21,446 bases of DNA, from assembly GCA_964647905.1 (NCBI GenBank), contig CAZYJR010000048.1:1-21446 (forward strand), read 5' to 3'. Each line of letters starts with the position of its first letter. The first letter of the stretch is position 1. A model generated the notes under the pieces. It saw only the letters and a list, made by a program, of their open reading frames with translations. It was not told the DNA's origin and made no database searches. The translations under genes were made by a program, and so were the position numbers. Positions 14,548 to 21,446 of this stretch are shown here, piece after piece. The DNA is from CAZYJR01 sp964647905 (GTDB taxonomy: Bacteria > Desulfobacterota > DSM-4660 > Desulfatiglandales > HGW-15).

Positions 14548-15858
14548 AGAGCCCGAGGTGGGGACCGCCACTATGGTGGCCTCGCCCAGGAGCCCGCCGA
14601 AGTAAGCCTTTTCACCCGCTGTTTTTCCCGGGACGGGGATGAGGCGCGCTGCGGTGGTCTTTCGGTTGACCACGCCTATGGCCATCTCGTCGGCGATCAC
14701 GGCGGCTATTGTCTCGGCGGGGGTGTCGCCCGGGAGGGCGACCATGTCCAGGCCCACCGAACACACACTGGTCATGGCCTCGAGCTTCTCTATGGAGAGA
14801 TACCCCTTCCTTGCGGCCTCGGATATGTTCAGGTCCTCGCTCACCGGGATGAAGGCCCCGCTGAGGCCCCCCACATGGGAGCTGGCGAAGGCCCCTCCCT
14901 TTTTCACCGCGTCGTTCAAGAGCGCCAGGACCGCTGTGGAGCCCGGGACGCCGATGCTCTCCAGCCCCAGGCTCTGGAATATCTCCCCCACGCTGTCTCC
15001 CACGTTGGGAGTGGGGGCGAGGGAGAGGTCCACCACGCCGAAGGGGACGTCCAGTATGCCCGCGACCTCCGCGCCTATGAGCTCGCCCACCCTGGTGACC
15101 TTGAAGGCTGTTCGCTTGATGATCTCGGAGAGGCGCCCCAAGTCCAGATCAGGGTTCGCCCTTCGGGCGCGGTCAACCGCCTTCTTGACCACGCCGGGGC
15201 CGCTGACTCCCACGTTTATCACCGCGTCGGGTTCGCCCACCCCGAGATATGCACCGGCCATGAACGGGATGTCCTGGGGGATGTTGGCAAAGACCCCCAG
15301 CTTTGCACATGCCAGCCCGTCCGCGGCGGCCGTCCTTCGGGCCGCCTCTTTTATCACCATGCCCATGCGGTATACCGCGTCCATGTTGATCCCGGCCGCC
15401 GTGGAGGCCACATTGACCGAGGCGCACACGCGCTCGGTGGAGGCGAGCGCCTCGGGTATGGCCTCGATCAGGGCGCGGTCGCCCGGTGCGAATCCCTTTT
15501 CCACCAGTGCGCTGAATCCGCCTATGAAGTCCACCCCGACCTCCCCAGCGGCCTCATCCAGGGTCCGGGCGATCTCCACCATCCGGTCCGCCGAGAAGGG
15601 CGCCCCGGCCACCGCAATCGGGCTGACCGCGATTCGCTTGTTGACCACCGGAATCCCGTATTTGTCTCCCACCCGGTCGCACACCATGACCAGGTCGCGG
15701 CCTATGTCGCGGATCTTTTCGCCTATTTTCCGCCTGAAACGGTCCAGGTCATGGGTGGCGCAATCGAACAGGCTTATTCCCAGGGTCACAGTTCTGACAT
15801 CCAGGTGTTCATTGCGGACCATCTCCAGCGTGGACAGGACTTCGCGGTCTGTGAGCAT
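14485..15858 (-). CDS. UPF0210 (DUF711) family protein
   Basis: 457 aa, close to the family's usual 450. The family resembles pyruvate-formate-lyase-type folds but has no established reaction. Recognisable segments are VRTVTLGISLFDCA near the N-terminus, NKRIAVSPIAVAG, GVDFIGGFSALVEKG and ERVCASVNVASTAAGINMDAV. NVGVSGPGVVKKAV follows, and the end is GGRIPAPSQSLIN, a family-typical C-terminus. It follows the ACT-domain gene by 37 nt on the same strand. This ACT plus UPF0210 pairing is widespread in bacteria, so the ACT protein is probably its ligand-sensing partner. Its 3' end overlaps the DUF89 gene by 63 bp, tail to tail. AGGAAAAA-type RBS next to the start (GGAGGAAAA, minus strand). Confidence 0.88.
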   Translation of the reverse strand: MLTDREVLSTLEMVRNEHLDVRTVTLGISLFDCATHDLDRFRRKIGEKIRDIGRDLVMVCDRVGDKYGIPVVNKRIAVSPIAVAGAPFSADRMVEIARTLDEAAGEVGVDFIGGFSALVEKGFAPGDRALIEAIPEALASTERVCASVNVASTAAGINMDAVYRMGMVIKEAARRTAAADGLACAKLGVFANIPQDIPFMAGAYLGVGEPDAVINVGVSGPGVVKKAVDRARRANPDLDLGRLSEIIKRTAFKVTRVGELIGAEVAGILDVPFGVVDLSLAPTPNVGDSVGEIFQSLGLESIGVPGSTAVLALLNDAVKKGGAFASSHVGGLSGAFIPVSEDLNISEAARKGYLSIEKLEAMTSVCSVGLDMVALPGDTPAETIAAVIADEMAIGVVNRKTTAARLIPVPGKTAGEKAYFGGLLGEATIVAVPTSGSSGDFIRLGGRIPAPSQSLIN

Positions 15859-15895
15859 TTTTCCTCCGTGAGGCCCCTGGAGCGGGCAAACCGGC

Positions 15896-16450
15896 TCAGA
15901 TACGGTTTATGGCCTCGAATATATCCCGGTGCTGCAAGCTCAAACTCAGGCCCATCTCTTCCGCCTTGTCCCTGAGCGCCTGCCTGAAGGCGGTTCGGTC
16001 TATGTCGCCCGGTACATCCACTTCGTATATCATGGTGTTCTGATGAGGATCGTCGCCGCCCCTGAAGGCGGCCTTGAGATGGGTGATGTTGACATTGTAG
16101 CGGGCCATGACCCCGGTGATCCCGGCCACCAGCCCCAGGCGGTCCGGCCCGGTGGTCACCACCACGAAGGGCTCGGCGCCGGCTCGGGCCGGCTCGGATT
16201 CCCCGGCCTGGAGCCGCTTCAGGAGCACGTGAAGGCCCATGGGCCCCAGACCCTCCCTGAGGCCCTCCTGGAGCTCGGCGGGTTTCAGGTCTCGGGGGAC
16301 CGAGGCGATGAAAATGGCTACGAATTCCCCCTGGAGGATGCTCTGGCTCACGTCCTCTACATTGCAGCGGTACCTGAGGAGTATGTCCGAGACCGCCGCC
16401 ACAATGCCCGGGCGATCCGTGCCGAGCACGGATATTACAACCTTTTCCAT
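15896..16450 (-). CDS. Tandem ACT-domain protein (GcvR-like), partner of UPF0210
   Basis: 184 aa with two ACT domains. The first (about 1-75) begins MEKVVISVLGTDRPGIVAAVS. The second (about 93-170) begins FVVVTTGPDRLGLVAGITGVMARYN. Both keep the G-x-DR-x-G-x-V loop that binds amino acids or similar ligands. There is no catalytic or DNA-binding domain. It has its own good promoter (16510-16538) and is followed by the UPF0210 gene, so both are one transcript. The GcvR resemblance concerns the two-ACT architecture only; control of the glycine system is not implied. Start at ATG 16450 with AAGGAG 11 nt upstream; the family N-terminus fits it. Confidence 0.85.
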   Translation of the reverse strand: MEKVVISVLGTDRPGIVAAVSDILLRYRCNVEDVSQSILQGEFVAIFIASVPRDLKPAELQEGLREGLGPMGLHVLLKRLQAGESEPARAGAEPFVVVTTGPDRLGLVAGITGVMARYNVNITHLKAAFRGGDDPHQNTMIYEVDVPGDIDRTAFRQALRDKAEEMGLSLSLQHRDIFEAINRI

Positions 16451-16509
16451 GATGATGGGTTCTCCTTGGTGCCGGCATGGGCCGGTCGGGGCCTGCAGGG
16501 ACTGGAGTG

Positions 16510-16538
16510 AGTGTAGAGAAAGGGCCGGGTGGTGTCAA
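16510..16538 (-). promoter_or_regulatory. Sigma-70 promoter of the ACT-UPF0210 operon
   Basis: On the minus strand there is a perfect TTGACA (16533-16538), a 17-bp spacer and TACACT (16510-16515, 4/6). The predicted start is near 16503, about 53 nt before the ATG. Confidence 0.65.
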
Positions 16539-16540
16539 CC

Positions 16541-16572
16541 GCCCGGGGACATGAAAGGATCAACCCCCGGGC
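16541..16572. repeat. Perfect 8-bp inverted repeat between divergent ACT and thiE genes
   Basis: GCCCGGGG (16541-16548), 16-nt loop, CCCCGGGC (16565-16572). It lies just upstream of the ACT-gene -35 and of the possible thiE promoter, so it could be a shared operator or a hairpin. No protein that binds it can be named. Confidence 0.45.
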
Positions 16573-16573
16573 C

Positions 16574-16602
16574 TTTAAAAATCCCCTGAAAAGGATTACC
16601 AT
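16574..16602 (+). promoter_or_regulatory. Weak sigma-70-like promoter for thiE-thiL-thiM
   Basis: TTTAAA (16574-16579, 4/6), 17 bp, TACCAT (16597-16602, 4/6). It would start transcription near 16609, about 47 nt before the thiE ATG. This is the best plus-strand candidate, but low scoring. Confidence 0.3.
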
Positions 16603-16655
16603 ACGGCACGGGTCAGTGACGCCGGGGTGATGCGGAAGAATTGGCCGGAGGTCCT

Positions 16656-17315
16656 ATGGAAAAGAAGATCGGAAGGCTGCATGTGCTGACGGATACCAGG
16701 CTTCAGGAAGGGTTCAGCCATCAGGATCTGGCGCGCCTGGCGGTCCAGGGCGGTGCCGGCGTGATCCAGTTCAGGCAGAAGGAGGGCGAAACCAGGGAGC
16801 TCATAGAGACCGCCGCCGCTCTCAAGGAGATATGCCGCCGCGGCGGCGCCCTTCTCATAGTCAATGACCGGGTGGACGTGGCCCTGGCCGCCGGCGCGGA
16901 CGGAGTTCACCTGGGCCGGGGGGATTTTCCCATTGGTCCGGCCAGGAGGCTCCTGGGGGCGGAGCGGATCATAGGCGGATCGGCGGACTCAGTGGAGGAG
17001 GCCTTGGAGTGCATGAACCAGGGCGCGGACTACGTGGGGTTCGGGCCGGTCTTTCCCACCTCGTCCAAGGACGACGCGGGTCCTGTGACCGGGCTTGAAT
17101 CACTCGGCCGGGTGGTACGGGCTGTTCATGTCCCGGTGATAGCCATAGGCGGGATAACCCAAGAAAACGCCCGGCACGTGATCAGGGCCGGGGCCCACGG
17201 GATTGCCGTGATCTCCGCGGTCTGTTGCCGGGATGACCCGGCCGCCGCCGCCCGGGGCCTGCTCCGGGCGATCTCAGGGGATTCAGGTGCCGGAGACGGG
17301 AGGGCCGGGTGTTGA
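16656..17315 (+). CDS. thiE: Thiamine-phosphate synthase
   Basis: 219 aa TIM-barrel enzyme that joins HMP diphosphate and thiazole phosphate to give thiamine phosphate. Motifs: LHVLTDTR at the start, GVIQFRQKEGETREL (diphosphate-side Arg/Lys), LIVNDRVDVALAAGADGVHLG, VGFGPVFPTSSKDDAGPVTGL and VPVIAIGGI. The TSSKDDAG loop differs slightly from the common TxTKxxA. Start: ATG 16656 with GGAGG 4 nt upstream; the TTG 15 nt earlier lies upstream of that RBS. The last 7 nt overlap thiL. No THI-element (TPP riboswitch) consensus was found in the 205 bp upstream. Cytosolic; first gene of a three-gene thiamine operon. Confidence 0.95.
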   Translation: MEKKIGRLHVLTDTRLQEGFSHQDLARLAVQGGAGVIQFRQKEGETRELIETAAALKEICRRGGALLIVNDRVDVALAAGADGVHLGRGDFPIGPARRLLGAERIIGGSADSVEEALECMNQGADYVGFGPVFPTSSKDDAGPVTGLESLGRVVRAVHVPVIAIGGITQENARHVIRAGAHGIAVISAVCCRDDPAAAARGLLRAISGDSGAGDGRAGC

Positions 17316-18358
17316 CCGGGACCCTGGCGGGCATAGGGGAGTTCGGGCTCATAGACCGAATAAGGAGGCTCCTGGGGCAGGGAGGGGCGGCTGCGGAAGG
17401 CCTGGCAGCCGGCCCGGGCGACGATGCTGCGGTCATATCCCCCAGGCCCGGGTTCCAGCTCTTGGCCACCTGCGATTCAATGGTGGAGGGCAGGCACTTC
17501 ATACCCGGGACCCTGAGCCCGCGCGAGCTCGGCCGCCGGGCCATGGTAATGAACCTGAGCGACATTGCTGCCATGGGCGGCGAGCCCCGCTTCGCCCTGG
17601 CCTCCCTGGGCCTGAGGCCCGAGACCACCCTGGAGGAGGTGGACGAAATCTACCTCGGTTTTCTCCATGAGCTGAACCCGCTGGGGGCCGTCCTGGCCGG
17701 GGGGAACATAACCAAGTCGGGAAACGGGGTGTTCTTGGATATAACGGTCTTGGGCGAGGTCCCTTGCGGGAAAGCGGTCCTCCGCTCGGGCGCCCGTCCT
17801 GGGGACATCATCCTGGTGAGCGGCTTTCCCGGGGAGGCGGCTGCAGGCCTCGGGCTGCTGAGATCGGGAGGGCCGTATTCACCGGGGACAGAGCCGCTGC
17901 TGCGGGCCTACCGGACTCCCTGTCACAGGGTGAGGGAGGGGAGAGCGATAGGCGGGAGCGGTCTGGCCACGGCCATGATCGATACCAGCGACGGATTCAC
18001 CGGAGACCTAGCTCACATATGCGAGGAGAGCGGGGTGGGGGCGGAGCTCCTGGAGGCCTCTTTGCCGGTGAGCGATGCATTGCTCAGCGGGGCGCGGCTG
18101 CTGGGGGGGTCGGTGACGGACTATGTCCTGGGCGAGAGCGACGACTATGAGCTCATTGTCACCTGCCGACCCGGTGATCGGAAGGCCCTGGAGGAGGCGA
18201 TGCGATCCGCCGGAAAGACGCTCCTGACCAGGGTGGGATCCATTACCGAGAGGCCCGGGAGAATCGAGCTGGTAAGGGCTGATCGGTCCAGGTCCGAGAT
18301 ACGAAGACCCGGGTGGGACCACTTCGCAGGGCCGGGACCGGCAACGGATGAGCGGTAG
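17309..18358 (+). CDS. thiL: Thiamine-monophosphate kinase
   Basis: 349 aa, ATP-dependent conversion of thiamine phosphate to thiamine diphosphate, the cofactor used by the PorA/PorB enzyme of this window. ThiL marks in order: GEFGLIDRIRRLL near the N-terminus, GPGDDAAVI (Mg-ATP site), CDSMVEGRHF, NLSDIAAMGGEPRFALASLGL, GGNITKSG, DTSDGFTGDLAHI and GESDDYELIVT. Length is normal. The GTG start at 17309 has GGAGG at a 5-nt spacing and overlaps the end of thiE, so translation is probably coupled. Cytosolic. Confidence 0.95.
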   Translation: MLTGTLAGIGEFGLIDRIRRLLGQGGAAAEGLAAGPGDDAAVISPRPGFQLLATCDSMVEGRHFIPGTLSPRELGRRAMVMNLSDIAAMGGEPRFALASLGLRPETTLEEVDEIYLGFLHELNPLGAVLAGGNITKSGNGVFLDITVLGEVPCGKAVLRSGARPGDIILVSGFPGEAAAGLGLLRSGGPYSPGTEPLLRAYRTPCHRVREGRAIGGSGLATAMIDTSDGFTGDLAHICEESGVGAELLEASLPVSDALLSGARLLGGSVTDYVLGESDDYELIVTCRPGDRKALEEAMRSAGKTLLTRVGSITERPGRIELVRADRSRSEIRRPGWDHFAGPGPATDER

Positions 18359-18385
18359 TGCAGGAAAGGATCCAGGAGGTGGATG

Positions 18386-19198
18386 ATGAATAACGAGGAT
18401 ATGGGAGCAAGGGCGGCGCGGGACCTGGGGACGCTGAGAGAGGCCAGGCCCCTGGTTCACAATATCACCAACTATGTGGTGATGAATACGGTTGCCAACG
18501 CCCTGCTGGCCGCCGGGGCCTCTCCCGTGATGGCGCATGCGGCCGAGGAAGTGGAAGAGATGGTGGGGCTTGCCTCCGCACTGGTCCTGAACATCGGGAC
18601 CCTGAGCCCCCCGCTGGTCGCTTCCATGCTCAAGGCGGGCAAAGCGGCCAACCGGAGGGGGGTCCCGGTGGTCCTGGATCCGGTGGGGGCCGGGGCAACC
18701 TCCCTTAGGACCGATACCGCACGGGAGCTGATGGACTCCCTGGAGATAACCGTTCTAAGAGCCAATGCATCAGAGGCCTTGGCCCTTGCAAGGGCCGGGT
18801 CCGGCACCAATGGGGTGGACTCGGTCCATGGAGTTGAAGAGGCCGCAGGGGCGGCCCGTTCCCTGGCTGCCTCATCAGGCGCGGCCGTGGTGATAACCGG
18901 GGAGCAGGACCTGATCATCGGGTCGGACGGAAGGGGCCTCCATGTCCTGAACGGCCACTGGTACATGGGGCTGGTGACCGGCACCGGGTGTGCGGCCAGC
19001 GCCCTTGCGGGAGCGTTTCTGGCGGTCGAGAGGGACCCGGTGGAGGCCTCGGCCTCGGCCCTTGCCTTCTTCGGCCTGGCAGGGGAAGCGGCTGCGGCGC
19101 AGGCCTCAGGACCCGCCAGCTTCCAGGTGGGGCTCCTCGACGCCCTCTACAACATGAGCGAGCAGGATTTGGAGAAAGGGGCCGGTATCAGGGCTTAA
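18386..19198 (+). CDS. thiM: Hydroxyethylthiazole kinase
   Basis: 270 aa ribokinase-fold enzyme that phosphorylates hydroxyethylthiazole for salvage. Motifs: RPLVHNITNYVVMNTVAN, PVVLDPVGAGAT, VLRANASEALAL, VVITGEQDLI, and VTGTGCAASAL with the catalytic Cys of GTGC. It completes a thiE-thiL-thiM set; no thiC, thiG or thiD is in the window, so thiazole salvage feeds ThiE here, with HMP diphosphate from elsewhere. Two adjacent ATGs follow AGGAGGT: ATG 18386 has 6-nt spacing and is preferred to ATG 18383 with 3 nt. The gap to thiL is about 25 nt. A dyad-rich region follows the stop. Confidence 0.95.
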   Translation: MNNEDMGARAARDLGTLREARPLVHNITNYVVMNTVANALLAAGASPVMAHAAEEVEEMVGLASALVLNIGTLSPPLVASMLKAGKAANRRGVPVVLDPVGAGATSLRTDTARELMDSLEITVLRANASEALALARAGSGTNGVDSVHGVEEAAGAARSLAASSGAAVVITGEQDLIIGSDGRGLHVLNGHWYMGLVTGTGCAASALAGAFLAVERDPVEASASALAFFGLAGEAAAAQASGPASFQVGLLDALYNMSEQDLEKGAGIRA

Positions 19199-19215
19199 CC
19201 CCGGGGTGTTCGAGG

Positions 19216-19255
19216 CCGGAAGGGACCGGGCCCGGTGCCTTCCGGAGCCGGTCCC
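19216..19255. terminator. Dyad-rich region between convergent thiM and gcdA genes
   Basis: Two overlapping perfect 8-bp inverted repeats: CCGGAAGG (19216-19223) / CCTTCCGG (19238-19245), and GGGACCGG (19222-19229) / CCGGTCCC (19248-19255). The palindrome CCGGGCCCGG sits in the middle. The two hairpins exclude each other. There is no T-run on either strand, so termination would need Rho or the structure alone. Confidence 0.45.
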
Positions 19256-19265
19256 TCCGGTCTCA

Positions 19266-21005
19266 TCAGCCCTTGATGATCCTGGGGATCATCATGTGGT
19301 TGTGGGGGCAGATGGATGTGGGGTTCTGGTAGGCGCAGCCTGCAAAGGCCTGTATATACCTCCTCAGTGCCGGCAGAAACACGACCTCGTCCACGAACCC
19401 GCGGTTTGCGCAGTAAACGGGCCGCGACTTCTCGTAATACTCCTTGGCCAATTGATTCATCTTGTCAATGACCGGCTGTAGCGGCCGTCCGGCGTCCTTT
19501 TCCTTGACCAGCCTGCGGGAGAAGGACGCGGCAGCCGCCGTCTCCCCGTGCATGACGTATATCTCGGTGGTCGGAGTGCCCAGTGTGAAGGCATTGTGGT
19601 TGTTGGCCGTCGGTCCGCCCATGATGTAGTGGGCGGCCGCGGTCCCCTTGCGGAGCACGATGCATATCTGGGGCACGTCGGTCTGCTCTATGGAGTAGAT
19701 CAGGCTCTGGCCCAGTCCCAGGAGCTCGGCCTTCTCGGCGATGTCCCCTACGTCTATGCCCGTGGTGTCCTGGAACCACACTATGGGGACCCTATCTCTC
19801 CCGCACAGGGTGACGAACTCGTTCATCTTGATCAAGCCCTGCCTGTAGAGCTTGCCGCCTATCCCTATGTATTGGCCCTCTGCATAGTCCGGGTACTTGG
19901 CACCGAGGAACCCCTGCCTGTTTCCTATGAACCCCAACGGGAATCCGTCCACCTTGGCCAGGCCGGTGTAGACCTCGGGCCCGTAGTCGGGACGAAACTC
20001 CAGGTGCTCGCTGTTGTCGAAAATCCGGGCGAGGACCTGATCGAAGTCATAGCTCCTCTTCTGGTTGAAGGCCACGATGGAGTTGATCTCCTCCCCTGAG
20101 AATCGTGGCTCCTTGGACTCATCCACCCGGAAGAAGGCCGGGTCGTAGGCCGGCATCATGTCCACGTACCTCTTCAAGGCGTCCAGGACCTCTTCCTCGG
20201 TGTCATAGACCTCCTTGAAGAACCCGGTCTCGTTGTAGTGGATGGGAACGCTGCCCGGCGGGACCTGCTTGAAGTGGCGGGTGGCCTCGATCAACTGCTC
20301 GGCTCCTTCCTCGTCAAAGTAGCCCTTGGGGCTCATTCCGCCGACGATCCCCCCACCGCCCACAGCGATGTTGGCCTCCTTGTGGGCGATGAGCAGGGTG
20401 GGGCTGATCCCCTGGTATCCGCCGCCCGCAGGGTTGGTCCCGTAAATGCCCGCCAGTATGGGCACGCCGAGCTTCTCCAGCTCCGCGTGTCTGAAAAAGG
20501 TGGTCCCGTTGCCCCGGCGGTTTGCGTAGACCTCTTCCTGCTCAGGGAGCTTGACCCCGCTGCAGTTGACCAGCCACACTAGGGGGATGTGGAGGCGCTT
20601 GGCCAGGTCCGTCACCCTGAGCTGGTTGTCCGCCTGCCCGGCTATCCAGGCCCCGGCCATCACCTTGTTGTCAAAGCCGATCACAATGGTCCACTTGCCG
20701 TTTATCTTGGCCAGCCCGTCGATGACGCCGGTGGTGCCTTCCTCGTTGAGCTGCGGGTTGTACAGGGTGTGCAAGGGGCACCAGGTGCCCGGATCAATGA
20801 GGTGGTCTATGCGCTCCCAAACCGTCATCTGGCCGCGCTTCTTGAGCTTTTCCGCCGGGATGCCGGCGTTCTTCACGGCCTCCACGGCCTGTTCCACCTG
20901 GTCCTCGACCTCTTTTATCTGACTGACGTTTTCCTTGGCCTCGTCGAGCTGCTTTTCGGTCAAGGCCTTGCCTATGGGCTTCATGTTCTGAAAATACGGT
21001 CTCAT
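19266..21005 (-). CDS. gcdA: Glutaconyl-CoA decarboxylase alpha subunit (biotin-dependent carboxyltransferase)
   Basis: 579 aa, close to the 587 aa of the Acidaminococcus GcdA. The two stacked crotonase-like carboxyltransferase halves cover about 55-310 and 320-560. The sequence follows GcdA throughout: MRPYFQNM start, LVNCSGVKLPEQEEVY, NRRGNGTTFFRHAEL, GIYGTNPAGGGYQGISPT, then GIGGKLYRQGLIKMNEFVTL, DTTGIDVGD, AEKAELLGLGQSLIYSIEQ, RKGTAAAHYIMGGP and YQNPTSICPHNHMM. It moves CO2 from glutaconyl-CoA to biotin on a carrier subunit; a membrane GcdB would then pump Na+. No biotin carrier or GcdB gene lies in the window. It is 36 bp downstream of the acyl-CoA dehydrogenase gene, with AAGGAGG 4 nt before its ATG. 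Confidence 0.9.
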   Translation of the reverse strand: MRPYFQNMKPIGKALTEKQLDEAKENVSQIKEVEDQVEQAVEAVKNAGIPAEKLKKRGQMTVWERIDHLIDPGTWCPLHTLYNPQLNEEGTTGVIDGLAKINGKWTIVIGFDNKVMAGAWIAGQADNQLRVTDLAKRLHIPLVWLVNCSGVKLPEQEEVYANRRGNGTTFFRHAELEKLGVPILAGIYGTNPAGGGYQGISPTLLIAHKEANIAVGGGGIVGGMSPKGYFDEEGAEQLIEATRHFKQVPPGSVPIHYNETGFFKEVYDTEEEVLDALKRYVDMMPAYDPAFFRVDESKEPRFSGEEINSIVAFNQKRSYDFDQVLARIFDNSEHLEFRPDYGPEVYTGLAKVDGFPLGFIGNRQGFLGAKYPDYAEGQYIGIGGKLYRQGLIKMNEFVTLCGRDRVPIVWFQDTTGIDVGDIAEKAELLGLGQSLIYSIEQTDVPQICIVLRKGTAAAHYIMGGPTANNHNAFTLGTPTTEIYVMHGETAAAASFSRRLVKEKDAGRPLQPVIDKMNQLAKEYYEKSRPVYCANRGFVDEVVFLPALRRYIQAFAGCAYQNPTSICPHNHMMIPRIIKG

Positions 21006-21041
21006 TTTCCCTCCTTATCCCGATTCAACTCGGGTCCGAGC

Positions 21042-21446
21042 TCATCGGTTCGCCTTCCGGATTCCGAGCTGGTCCAGTGCGATGATCCACTTGCAGATGT
21101 TGCTGGAGCCCTCCACCATCTGGTAGGTGGGCGCGTCGCGGTAGTACCTGGCAACCGGGTACTCGGTGGAGTAACCGTAGGCCCCCAGGATCTTCATGGC
21201 GATGTGGGACGCCTTTACCGCCGCTTCTCCGGCGAGGTACTTGGCGTGGGCCACTTCCAGGGTGTTGCCTAGGTTGCCCTGATCCTTCTGCCACGCGGCC
21301 TTGTAGACCATGATCCTGGCCGCCTCGGTCTCCGCGGCGATCTGCCCGACCAAATCCTGGTTCATCTGGAACTGGCCGATGGGCTTGCCGAACTGCTCCC
21401 GCTCCATGGCATAGGTGGTCACCGTGTCCAGGCAGGCCTGGGCCAG
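21042..21446 (-). CDS. Acyl-CoA dehydrogenase, C-terminal part (probable glutaryl-CoA dehydrogenase); runs off the window
   Basis: The last 134 residues are visible; the frame stays open to base 21446, so the 5' end is outside. It shows the helical C-terminal domain: LDTVTTYAMEREQFGKPIGQFQ, AAETEAARIMVYKAA, HAKYLAGEAAVKASHIAMKILGAYGYS, and YRDAPTYQMVEGSSNICKWI. The Glu of VEGSSN aligns with the catalytic base position of glutaryl-CoA, isovaleryl-CoA and short-chain enzymes carrying it in the Y/V-EG-T/S motif. FAD would be bound with the missing N-terminal half. Located directly upstream of gcdA in the same operon, it is most simply a glutaryl-CoA dehydrogenase. If GcdA does the decarboxylation, it may be of the non-decarboxylating type, but the deciding residues lie in the unseen N-terminal half. 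Confidence 0.85.
   Translation of the reverse strand: MAQACLDTVTTYAMEREQFGKPIGQFQMNQDLVGQIAAETEAARIMVYKAAWQKDQGNLGNTLEVAHAKYLAGEAAVKASHIAMKILGAYGYSTEYPVARYYRDAPTYQMVEGSSNICKWIIALDQLGIRKANR

Noticed and set aside
14639..15975. Two long plus-strand frames opposite the UPF0210 gene
   Set aside because: One is rich in Ser, Thr, Ala and Pro and the other in Gly, His and Arg, as expected for antisense frames in GC-rich DNA. The minus-strand protein is a clear family member.
16451..16655. TPP riboswitch upstream of thiE
   Set aside because: The GC-rich hairpin invited the idea, but the conserved CTGAGA core and the second pyrophosphate-helix block are not present on either strand.
1..21446. CRISPR array, insertion sequence, phage or toxin-antitoxin genes
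   Set aside because: No regularly spaced repeats, transposase or integrase motifs, terminal inverted repeats or toxin-like small gene pairs were seen. Composition is even across the window.

Overview
The window looks like a high-GC chromosomal segment from a strictly anaerobic bacterium, most likely a Desulfobacterota (former Deltaproteobacteria) sulfate reducer or syntroph. The reasons are a four-gene ferredoxin-dependent 2-oxoacid oxidoreductase, a biotin-type glutaconyl-CoA decarboxylase alpha subunit next to an acyl-CoA (probably glutaryl-CoA) dehydrogenase, a sigma-54 activator, and DUF4388, UPF0210 and DUF89 proteins. Taxonomy is inferred from family resemblance only. I see no rRNA, tRNA, CRISPR array, insertion sequence or phage gene. 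The window is core or metabolic DNA with tightly packed genes.

Layout. 1-3000: a small unknown protein on the minus strand with a possible tiny membrane ORF overlapping its start, then a plus-strand pair, a DHH-family phosphoesterase (NrnA-like) and an MgtE-type Mg2+ transporter. 2985-4454 (minus): a five-domain S1 RNA-binding protein. 4626-10004 (plus): a 2-oxoacid:ferredoxin oxidoreductase operon (gamma, delta, alpha, beta order) with a strong sigma-70 promoter and a structured leader. Its delta subunit is a fusion in which a GltD-like FAD/NAD(P)H module sits inside PorD. A lipid-kinase-like protein closes the operon. 10007-12920: a sigma-54 enhancer-binding protein (minus) diverges from a DUF4388/cyclic-nucleotide-binding-fold protein (plus), which has a good -24/-12 promoter directly upstream. 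12917-16450: a hotdog thioesterase (minus), a DUF89/ARMT1-like phosphatase (plus), and an ACT-domain protein plus UPF0210 (DUF711) pair (minus). The UPF0210 gene overlaps the DUF89 gene tail to tail by 63 bp. 16656-19198 (plus): thiE-thiL-thiM, thiamine synthesis and salvage. 19266-21446 (minus): gcdA-like carboxyltransferase downstream of an acyl-CoA dehydrogenase that runs off the right edge.

How the parts fit. The oxidoreductase needs thiamine diphosphate, and the thi genes supply it. The fused delta subunit could pass 2-oxoacid electrons between ferredoxin-type clusters and NAD(P)H. The dehydrogenase/GcdA pair would take glutaryl-CoA through glutaconyl-CoA to crotonyl-CoA, the lower part of anaerobic aromatic or glutarate breakdown. 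The least understood parts are the sigma-54-linked DUF4388 protein, the ACT-UPF0210 pair beside the thiamine genes, the GltD-in-PorD fusion, and the alternative hairpins in the oxidoreductase leader.
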